Positions 22,677 through 28,075 of a stretch of DNA of 28,075 bases are shown piece by piece. The stretch is taken from positions 1-28,075 of the forward strand of contig CALKUH010000011.1 of NCBI GenBank assembly GCA_937996795.1. The letters run 5' to 3'. The stretch comes from an uncultured Verrucomicrobiota bacterium. Its GTDB lineage: Bacteria > Verrucomicrobiota > Kiritimatiellia > CAIVKH01. The number at the start of each line of letters is the position of its first letter. Positions within the stretch are counted from its first letter, which is position 1. The translations under genes and the position numbers were made by a program. The notes beneath the pieces are model-generated. The model searched no databases. It was not told where the DNA came from and saw nothing but the letters and a program-made list of their open reading frames with translations.

Positions 22677-22706
22677 TTGACCCCTTGGGTCCTTCGGGAT
22701 TATGGT
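22677..22706 (+). promoter_or_regulatory. Probable promoter of the gsp operon
   Basis: TTGACC (22677-22682), an 18-base spacer and TATGGT (22701-22706) precede the gspE ATG at 22732 by 25 bases. This gives a leader of about 19 bases with no Shine-Dalgarno sequence. It lies directly after the terminator of the PLP gene. Confidence 0.45.
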
Positions 22707-22731
22707 ATCCTGAACCGTTGACGCGCCACTC

Positions 22732-24450
22732 ATGACTGTAGCCGCCCCAACCAAACTCGCGATGCTGCTCGAAAAAACCGGATTGTTCCAATCCGGACAG
22801 GTCGAGGAGCTTGTCGCGCGCCAGCAGCAGTCGGCGCGGTCGATCACCGAGCTGGTGGCCGAGTCCGGCTACGCGCGCGAGGACCAGTTCCTCAAGGCGC
22901 TGGCGTCGGCGATGGGCGTGCCGTATGTGCGGCCCGGCGACCTCACGATTGAAAAGGCGGTCCTCGAGAAGCTGCCGACGAAGGCGATCTTCCAGTACAA
23001 CGTGATGCCCATCGCGCTGGAGAACGGCGCGCTGCGCGTCGCGGCGCACGACCCGTTCATGCCCGGCCTGATCGACGCGCTGCGGCTCGCGTCGGGCCAC
23101 CGCATCCGCCTCGCGCTCAGCACCTCGGCGGACATCGACAAGGCGGCGAAGAAGCTCTACGGCGTCGGCGCGGAGACGCTCGACAAGATGATCGCGGACA
23201 ACCGCATCGAAGTCTCCGTCGAGGAGGATCTCGGCAAGCAGGATCTCAGCGAGCTCGACCAGGAGGCGTCGGTCGTCAAGTTCGTCAACCAGATCATCTG
23301 GGAGGCGTACAAGGACCGCGCGACGGACATCCACCTGGAGCCGCAGGAGATGGACCTGCGCATCCGCTACCGCGTGGACGGCGTGCTGCACCAGACGCCC
23401 GTGCCGCCGCAGTTGAAGCGCTTCCAGGCGTCGATCATCTCCCGCATCAAGGTCATGGGGAACATGGACATCGCCGAAAAGCGGCTGCCGCAGGACGGGC
23501 GCATCAGCCTGCGCATCCACGGCGAGGAAATCGACGTCCGCGTGTCCACGATGCCGACGGTGTACGGCGAGAGCGTGAGCTTGCGGTTGCTGATGCGGTC
23601 GAGCGGCATGCTCGGCATGGACAAGCTCGGGCTGGAGGAGAACGACGCGCAGATCCTGCTGAAGCTGATCAACAAGCCGCACGGCATCCTGCTGGTCACC
23701 GGCCCGACGGGGTCCGGCAAATCGACTTCGCTCTACGCGTGGCTGCACACGATCAATTCGGTGGACCTGCGCATCCTGACGATTGAGGACCCGATCGAAT
23801 ACGAGATGGCGGGGGTGAACCAGATCCACGTGAAGCCGGAAATCGGCCTCACGTTCGCCGTCGGCCTGCGGCACATCCTGCGCCAGGACCCCGACGTGAT
23901 CATGGTCGGCGAAATCCGCGACAAGGAGACGGCGGAAATCGCGATCCGCGCCGCGCTTACCGGTCACCTGGTGTTCAGCACGCTGCACACGAACGACTCC
24001 GCCGGCGCGGTGACGCGGCTCACCGACATGGGCATCGAGCCGTTCCTGATCGCGTCTTCCGTGGAGGGCCTGGTCGCCCAGCGCCTCGTGCGGCGGCTGT
24101 GCCCGCACTGCAAGCGCCCGTGGAAGGTGGATCTCCCGTTCCTGAACACGATCGGCTTCCCGCTTGAGCGCCTGTCCGAGGGCACGATCATGGAGGCCGC
24201 CGGCTGCGAGGAATGCCGGGGCACCGGGTTCCGCGGGCGCACGGGCATTTACGAAATCCTGCCGATCACCGACGCGATCCGCCCGCTCGTCGTCAGCCGC
24301 GCCTCGTCCAGCGCCATCAAGCAGGAGGCCATCCGCCACGGCATGCGCACCCTGCGCGACGACGGCTGGACCAAGGCGCTGAAAGGCGTCACGACGCTGG
24401 AGGAAGTCCTGCGCGTGACCGAAGAGGACGAGGCCCTGGCGGAGACCTAA
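22732..24450 (+). CDS. gspE: Type II secretion/type IV pilus assembly ATPase (GspE/PilB)
   Basis: A 572-residue hexameric secretion ATPase. It has an N-terminal MshEN-type domain (about 10-145) and a central RYRVDGVLHQ and RLPQDGRI region. Walker A is GPTGSGKST (324-332), the Asp box is LTIEDPIEY (349-357), Walker B is DVIMVGEIRD (388-397), and the His box is FSTLHTNDS (415-423). A four-Cys zinc site is Cys457, Cys460, Cys492 and Cys495 (CPHC and CEEC). It powers pseudopilus or pilus assembly from the cytoplasmic face of the inner membrane. The following gspF and four pseudopilin genes favour GspE over PilB, though the two are not separable by this sequence alone. The start is ATG 22732. Confidence 0.93.
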   Translation: MTVAAPTKLAMLLEKTGLFQSGQVEELVARQQQSARSITELVAESGYAREDQFLKALASAMGVPYVRPGDLTIEKAVLEKLPTKAIFQYNVMPIALENGALRVAAHDPFMPGLIDALRLASGHRIRLALSTSADIDKAAKKLYGVGAETLDKMIADNRIEVSVEEDLGKQDLSELDQEASVVKFVNQIIWEAYKDRATDIHLEPQEMDLRIRYRVDGVLHQTPVPPQLKRFQASIISRIKVMGNMDIAEKRLPQDGRISLRIHGEEIDVRVSTMPTVYGESVSLRLLMRSSGMLGMDKLGLEENDAQILLKLINKPHGILLVTGPTGSGKSTSLYAWLHTINSVDLRILTIEDPIEYEMAGVNQIHVKPEIGLTFAVGLRHILRQDPDVIMVGEIRDKETAEIAIRAALTGHLVFSTLHTNDSAGAVTRLTDMGIEPFLIASSVEGLVAQRLVRRLCPHCKRPWKVDLPFLNTIGFPLERLSEGTIMEAAGCEECRGTGFRGRTGIYEILPITDAIRPLVVSRASSSAIKQEAIRHGMRTLRDDGWTKALKGVTTLEEVLRVTEEDEALAET

Positions 24451-24455
24451 GCGAA

Positions 24456-24487
24456 GGCACAAAGGGACAAAGGCACAGAGGCACAAA
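24456..24487 (+). repeat. Four tandem octamers (GGCACAAA-type)
   Basis: GGCACAAA, GGGACAAA, GGCACAGA and GGCACAAA run head to tail from 24456 to 24487, directly after the gspE stop. Together with the heptads that follow, they fill most of the 82-base gap before gspF. The AT content and composition differ sharply from flanking genes. Confidence 0.8.
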
Positions 24488-24499
24488 GGAACCGCCTGC

Positions 24500-24527
24500 T
24501 GACACCTGAAACCCGACACCTGAAACC
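24500..24527 (+). repeat. Heptad repeat before the gspF start
   Basis: Four 7-base units, TGACACC, TGAAACC, CGACACC and TGAAACC, end five bases (TCCCC) before the gspF ATG at 24533. The unit types, orientation toward the gene and C-rich tail match the leaders at 12296-12316 and 19208-19228. There is no Shine-Dalgarno sequence. Confidence 0.8.
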
Positions 24528-24532
24528 TCCCC

Positions 24533-25846
24533 ATGCCCCGTTTTTCCTATAACGCCCGGTCCGGAAGCGGCGACCGTTTGTCCGGTGTGGTCGAGGCCTC
24601 GGACCGGCGTTCGGCGCTCGTACAGTTGGAGCGGAAGGGGCTGTTCCCGATTTCCGTGACGGAGGTGGCGGCCGGGGCTGCCGCGCCCGCCGCATCCCCG
24701 GCGCCGGGCAAGCCCGCCGCGAAAGCGCCTGCGCCCGCGGCGAAGAAGCCCTCCGCGCCGGCGAGCCCCGCGAAGTTCTCCTGGAATATCGGCGGGCCCC
24801 GCGCGCCGCGCATGAGCCTGCGCGAAACGCTCTTCTTCGCGCGCGAATTGAGCGATTTGTTGTCCTCCGGCATGACGCTCGGCAACGCGCTGCATACGCT
24901 GTCGCGGCGCAAGACGAAGTCCGACCAGGACCGGATGGTGGTCGAGCTGCGCGACGAAATCGTGCGCGGCGCGAGCCTGTCCGACGCGCTGGCGCGGTTC
25001 CCCGACACCTTTTCCAACCTGTTCGTGAGCATGGTGCGGGCGGGCGAGGCGAGCGGCGCGGTGAACGATGCGCTGGGGCGGCTGGTCAAACACTACGAAC
25101 GCGTGATTGAGGCCCGGGAAAAGATCATCGGGGCGATGATCTACCCGGCCATCGTGCTGATCGTCGGCCTGCTGACCATCATCTTCACCATGACCTTCGT
25201 GATCCCGAAATTCTCGACGGTGTTCGCGGAGCTGGGGGCGGTGCTGCCGCTGCCCACGCGCATCCTGATGGGCATGAGCCGCTTCTTCGTCGTCTGGGGC
25301 TGGCTGCTTGCGCTGGTGGTCGTCGGCGTGTCGATCCTCGTGAAGCGCTACATCCGCACCGACGCGGGCGAGCGGAAGTGGCACGCGCTGATGCTGCGGA
25401 TCCCGGTCGTCAGCAAGATCGTGACCGCGAACGCGTTTTCCCAATTCGCCCGCACGCTCGGCGCGCTGCTGACCAACGGCGTGCCGGTGCTGCAGGCGCT
25501 GTCGATCGTGGAGAACACCGTCGGCAACCGGATCATCGCGGAGGAAATCCACAACGCGCGCGAACGCGTGACGGACGGTTCGACCATTTCGGGACCGCTA
25601 GCCGAGGGCCAGGTGTTCCCGAGCCTGCTGACGGACATGCTCGCCGTGGGCGAGGAGGCGGGCGACATGAGCGGCGCGCTGCAGCACATCTCGCAGCGGT
25701 ACGAGGCCGAGCTGGACCGCAGCATCAAGCTGATGACGACCGTGCTCGAACCGGTCATGATCCTCGGCATCGCGCTCGGCGTCGGCTTCGTCGCGATGAG
25801 CATGCTCATGGCGGTGTTCAGTTTGACCAGCGGGTTGAATGTGTGA
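24533..25846 (+). CDS. gspF: Type II secretion inner-membrane platform protein (GspF/PilC)
   Basis: A 437-residue platform protein with three membrane helices (about 199-222, 248-270, and 400-430 near the C-terminus) and two GspF domains. Landmarks are FFARELSDLLSSGMTLGNAL in the first domain and FARTLGALLTNGVPVLQAL in the second. An Ala/Pro/Lys-rich linker at about 46-80, not usual in GspF, separates the N-terminal GspF beta part (RFSYNARSGSGDRLSG) from the first domain. It anchors GspE at the membrane and is thought to turn ATP hydrolysis into pseudopilin extraction. The start ATG 24533 gives the family's typical opening. gspG follows 31 bases on. Confidence 0.93.
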   Translation: MPRFSYNARSGSGDRLSGVVEASDRRSALVQLERKGLFPISVTEVAAGAAAPAASPAPGKPAAKAPAPAAKKPSAPASPAKFSWNIGGPRAPRMSLRETLFFARELSDLLSSGMTLGNALHTLSRRKTKSDQDRMVVELRDEIVRGASLSDALARFPDTFSNLFVSMVRAGEASGAVNDALGRLVKHYERVIEAREKIIGAMIYPAIVLIVGLLTIIFTMTFVIPKFSTVFAELGAVLPLPTRILMGMSRFFVVWGWLLALVVVGVSILVKRYIRTDAGERKWHALMLRIPVVSKIVTANAFSQFARTLGALLTNGVPVLQALSIVENTVGNRIIAEEIHNARERVTDGSTISGPLAEGQVFPSLLTDMLAVGEEAGDMSGALQHISQRYEAELDRSIKLMTTVLEPVMILGIALGVGFVAMSMLMAVFSLTSGLNV

Positions 25847-25864
25847 GTTGGGCGATTCGTTAAT

Positions 25865-25869
25865 GGAGG
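25865..25869 (+). promoter_or_regulatory. Shine-Dalgarno sequence of gspG
   Basis: GGAGG at 25865-25869 lies eight bases upstream of ATG 25878. It is the clearest ribosome-binding site in the window and decides the gspG start over an earlier in-frame ATG at 25863. Confidence 0.75.
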
Positions 25870-25877
25870 ACGACAAC

Positions 25878-26285
25878 ATGAAAAGCGAACGGCGTACACG
25901 CGGCAGCGGGCAGGCGGGTTTCACCCTCGTGGAAATCCTGCTCGTGGTGGTGATCATCGGCATGCTGGCCACGATAGCGGCCATCAACGTGCCGAAGTTC
26001 CTGGGCCAGGGCCGCGAAGGCAAGGTCAAGGCCGACCTCAACAGCATCTCGGCCGCGGTCGAGGCGTACAACATGGTGGAGGGGAAGTATCCGGCCTCGC
26101 TCTCGGCGCTGACCGAGGGGACCGACCCCTACCTGAAGACGCTGCCGCGCGACCCGTGGGGCAACGAATACCAGTACAACGTCCCCAGCTCCCACGCCGG
26201 CCATCGCTACGATGTCTATTCGAACGGCGAGAACGGCAGGCAGATCGGGACGTGGAACCTGAACGAGAAGACCGGCTCGAAATAG
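25878..26285 (+). CDS. gspG: Major pseudopilin GspG
   Basis: A 135-residue prepilin. A 14-residue basic leader ends in Gly14, followed by FTLVEILLVVVIIGMLATIA (15-34), the N-methylated hydrophobic helix with Glu at mature position 5. After it come the GspG features KADLNSISAAVEAYNMVEGK and LPRDPWGNEYQY. The C-terminal calcium loop common in GspG (YSxGxDG) is only loosely kept as YDVYSNGENGRQ, and the protein ends soon after. It forms the body of the pseudopilus once the prepilin peptidase cuts after Gly14; that peptidase gene is not in the window. It starts from a strong Shine-Dalgarno site and is followed 18 bases on by gspH. Confidence 0.93.
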   Translation: MKSERRTRGSGQAGFTLVEILLVVVIIGMLATIAAINVPKFLGQGREGKVKADLNSISAAVEAYNMVEGKYPASLSALTEGTDPYLKTLPRDPWGNEYQYNVPSSHAGHRYDVYSNGENGRQIGTWNLNEKTGSK

Positions 26286-26303
26286 CCGGCGTCGGCCCGG
26301 GTC

Positions 26304-26930
26304 ATGCGCTCTACCGCTTCCAGGTCGATCCGGCATCGGATGCGCAGCGGCGGCGGGTTCACGCTGATGGAGATCCTGGTGGTGGTGGTCATCATCGGGA
26401 TGATCGCCGGCGTGGCGATGCCCGGGTTCTCGCGCGCGATGAAAGGCGCCGAGCTGCGCTCGTCCGCGCGCACGCTGGCGATGGCGCACAAGTATGCGCG
26501 CAACACCGCGGTGTTGAAACAGGTGCCGATGGCGCTGCTCGTGGACACCGTCGGTATGGAGATTGAGGTGGTGTCGCAGCCGGGTCGGCGCGCGCTGCGC
26601 AATCGCGACGGATTCCTCGACGCGCGCCGCGAGCGCGCGAACGCGCCGGAAGCCGAGGTGCCGGGGGGCGAGCCCGCGGCCACGCCGGCCTCGGCGGCGA
26701 CGATCGCCAGCGAATTGCGACGCCCGCTGGGGCGGAACGTGAAGGTGGATTCCTTTGAAACGGTGGGCAGCCGGAAGCCCGATGAAATCGAGGGCATTTA
26801 CTGGGTGAACTATCATCCGAACGGCATGTGCGACGGATTCAAGATCCGCCTCGTCGATGCGAACGGACGCTGGGCGCTGATCACCGCCGAGGGGATTTCC
26901 GGCGTGGCGGAAGTGGAGTGGGAGCCGTGA
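26304..26930 (+). CDS. gspH: Minor pseudopilin GspH-like
   Basis: A 208-residue prepilin with an 18-residue basic leader ending in Gly18 and then FTLMEILVVVVIIGMIAGVA, with Glu at position 5 of the mature protein. The next segment, MPGFSRAMKGAELRSSARTLAMAHKYARNTAV, fits GspH/FimT. About 45 residues in the middle (around 102-146) are Ala/Glu/Pro/Arg-rich and low in complexity, probably a surface loop. The C-terminus is beta-rich (GFKIRLVDANGRWALITAEG). Its position after gspG and before gspI supports the assignment. The stop overlaps the gspI GTG start (26927-26930). Confidence 0.82.
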   Translation: MRSTASRSIRHRMRSGGGFTLMEILVVVVIIGMIAGVAMPGFSRAMKGAELRSSARTLAMAHKYARNTAVLKQVPMALLVDTVGMEIEVVSQPGRRALRNRDGFLDARRERANAPEAEVPGGEPAATPASAATIASELRRPLGRNVKVDSFETVGSRKPDEIEGIYWVNYHPNGMCDGFKIRLVDANGRWALITAEGISGVAEVEWEP

Positions 26931-27373
26931 GGGCGGCGACCCGTGTTCAGTGTCCGGTGACCGGTGACCGGTGTCGAGCGGAACGGCGGCGCAGCCGGGC
27001 GGGGTTGTCGCTGGTGGAGGTGATCCTCGCGCTGATGATCATCGGCACGGGGCTCGTCGCGCTGGTCGCCGCCGTGTCGCGCTGTTTGTCGATTCCGCGC
27101 CTTGCGATGAATTACGACACCGCGCGCGAATTGCTCGGCACGCTGGAGGCGGAGAATCCGCTGCCGGTGGAAGAGGAGATCGAGGAGGCCGCCGGCCAGG
27201 GCACGTTCGATCCGCCGCACTCCAATTTCAGCTGGGTGCGCACCGTCGAGCAGGAGGGCGAGGACGAGGAGGACGGCTTGTGGCGGGTCACCACGACGAT
27301 TTCGTGGACGGAAAACCGCCAGACACGCAACGAGCAGGTTGTGACGCTCGTGTATCGGAAGCCGGATTCATGA
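26927..27373 (+). CDS. gspI: Minor pseudopilin GspI-like
   Basis: A 148-residue prepilin. With the GTG at 26927, which overlaps the gspH stop, the leader is 26 residues and ends in Gly26. It is followed by LSLVEVILALMIIGTGLVAL with Glu at mature position 5. Leu replaces the usual Phe at +1, as in some GspI. Mature length is about 122 residues, right for GspI, with an acidic middle (EEEIEEA and EQEGEDEEDG). Three heptad repeats lie inside the leader coding region (residues 10-17), so an internal GTG at 26957 giving a 16-residue leader is an alternative start. The stop overlaps the gspJ ATG. Confidence 0.78.
   Translation: MRAATRVQCPVTGDRCRAERRRSRAGLSLVEVILALMIIGTGLVALVAAVSRCLSIPRLAMNYDTARELLGTLEAENPLPVEEEIEEAAGQGTFDPPHSNFSWVRTVEQEGEDEEDGLWRVTTTISWTENRQTRNEQVVTLVYRKPDS
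26956..26976 (+). repeat. Heptad repeat within the gspI leader region
   Basis: Three units GGTGACC, GGTGACC and GGTGTCG run from 26956 to 26976, just after AGTGTCC. They belong to the same 7-base class as the intergenic heptads but in the opposite orientation relative to the gene. They would be translated as part of the prepilin leader if the GTG at 26927 is used. Confidence 0.65.
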
Positions 27374-28075
27374 GTGCGCGCCCGCCATCGCCGAGCCGCG
27401 GCGGCTTTACGCTGATCGAGATCCTGGTCGCGGTGCTGATTCTGGCCACGGCGTTTACGATCATCTGGACGACCTTTTCCGTCTCGCTCAGCGGCTGGCG
27501 CAAGGGGCAGGTGGCGCTCGATCGCCTGCACCACGGCGATTTCGTGATGGAGCAACTCGTCGCGGCGATGCGCTCCGCCGCCTTCTTCAGCTCGCGGCCG
27601 GACAAATACGGGTTCTGGCTCGAAAACAAAGGCAGCCAGGACGAGGTCAGCTGGGTGACCTCCGCAACGGCGTTCATGAAGCCTGACGATCCGCTCGCGC
27701 GCGGCCTGCACCGCCTGTGGGTCGGCATCGAGGCGAATGAGGACGGGGATGACGCGTTCGCCGTGCGCGCCTATCCGCATTTCGCCAAGGACATCGAGGC
27801 CGACGACATCGATCCGTGGTTCATCTCCAGCCGCGTGAAGGCGCTGGACTGCAAGGTGTGGGATGCGGAGACCGAGACCTGGGACGATGAGTGGGAGGAC
27901 ACGAACGCCGTGCCCGCGCTGGTCCGCGTGGAGCTGACGCTGGAGCCGCTGGCGCGCGGGGAGCGGGAGATCAAGGTGGTGCGCATGGTGGAGATCCCCG
28001 TCGGCCCCGCGACGACCGGCGCCGCCGCGCGCGCGCAATCGCCCGCGCCCGCCGGCGGGGAGACCCCCGCGCCCG
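27370..28075 (+). CDS. gspJ: Minor pseudopilin GspJ-like (partial, runs off the window)
   Basis: The frame from ATG 27370 stays open to the last base, giving 235 residues with no stop. The leader is 12 residues (MSARPPSPSRGG), followed by FTLIEILVAVLILATAFTII with Glu at position 5, a standard class III prepilin start. Next come a helix with DRLHHGDFVMEQLVAAMRSA and a beta-rich acidic body (ANEDGDDAFAV, AETETWDDEWEDTNAVP). The visible C-terminus becomes Ala/Pro-rich (after about residue 217). The size above 200 residues and place after gspI fit GspJ, which caps the pseudopilus tip with GspI and GspK. The ATGA overlap with gspI supports the start. Confidence 0.8.
   Translation, partial: MSARPPSPSRGGFTLIEILVAVLILATAFTIIWTTFSVSLSGWRKGQVALDRLHHGDFVMEQLVAAMRSAAFFSSRPDKYGFWLENKGSQDEVSWVTSATAFMKPDDPLARGLHRLWVGIEANEDGDDAFAVRAYPHFAKDIEADDIDPWFISSRVKALDCKVWDAETETWDDEWEDTNAVPALVRVELTLEPLARGEREIKVVRMVEIPVGPATTGAAARAQSPAPAGGETPAP

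Noticed and set aside
22730..22760. CTGTAGCCG at the gspE start as another REP copy
   Set aside because: The CTGTAG match is not followed by a hairpin, and it is part of the gspE coding sequence; treated as chance.
22492..24534. 680-residue minus-strand frame opposite gspE, with a Cys/Leu/Pro repeat at its N-terminus
   Set aside because: It is a shadow of gspE; the repetitive N-terminus is just the translation of the octamer and heptad repeats.

Overview
The window looks like one end of a high-GC metagenomic or draft contig. The first ~100 bases are an almost pure G run that is probably not biological. Three features suggest a PVC-type bacterium (Verrucomicrobiota/Kiritimatiellota/Planctomycetota-like): the SPFH plus P1B-ATPase cluster, GTAG-footed REP elements beside a RAYT transposase, and short TGAAACC/TGACACC and GGCACAAA tandem repeats between genes. 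This assignment is an inference; the window has no rRNA or other phylogenetic marker gene.

Layout. (1) 144-682 (-): ParE/RelE toxin and antitoxin. (2) 744-795: a REP-like hairpin. (3) 807-7513 (-): five genes, each overlapping the next by 4 bp, encoding an ABC-2-like permease, a polytopic HflK-like SPFH protein, an HflC-like protein, a second HflK-like protein and a heavy-metal P1B-ATPase. (4) 7688-8364 (+): a VapBC module. (5) 8374-9024: a RAYT transposase (8451-8933) between two 61-bp composite REP elements, plus a third half element. (6) 9031-16184 (-): nine genes of an Mrp-type cation/H+ antiporter, in order E, F, G, DUF4040/MbhD-like, B, C, D1, D2, D3. (7) 16283-18068 (-): CPBP intramembrane protease, ECF sigma factor and a small soluble zinc-finger anti-sigma factor. 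(8) 18117-20980 (-): a coiled-coil protein and two GT-B glycosyltransferases. (9) 21135-22625 (+): a cystathionine gamma-synthase-like PLP enzyme followed by a rho-independent terminator. (10) 22732-28075 (+): a type II secretion/pseudopilus operon gspE-F-G-H-I-J, with gspJ running off the end.

How the genes work together. The Mrp subunits should form one membrane antiporter complex with three NuoL/M/N-like subunits. The third of these has Ala where the transmembrane glutamate is expected. The SPFH operon probably builds a membrane microdomain or scaffold, with the P1B-ATPase as its last product. The CPBP/sigma/anti-sigma unit is a compact envelope-linked regulator. The gsp genes encode the ATPase, platform and pseudopilins of a secretion machine.

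Expression signals. Fifteen gene junctions are ATGA or GTGA stop/start overlaps. Clear Shine-Dalgarno sequences are rare; gspG has a good one. Several promoter-like sequences sit so close to the ATG that the transcript would be leaderless or nearly so. No noncoding stretch exceeds 300 bases; the intergenic regions that hold recognisable structure are listed as features.

The best candidates for something little described are the SPFH/ABC-permease/P1B-ATPase operon, the heptad repeats placed just before start codons (one lies inside a coding leader), the Glu-less third Mrp subunit, and the RAYT gene whose stop codon lies within its own REP element.
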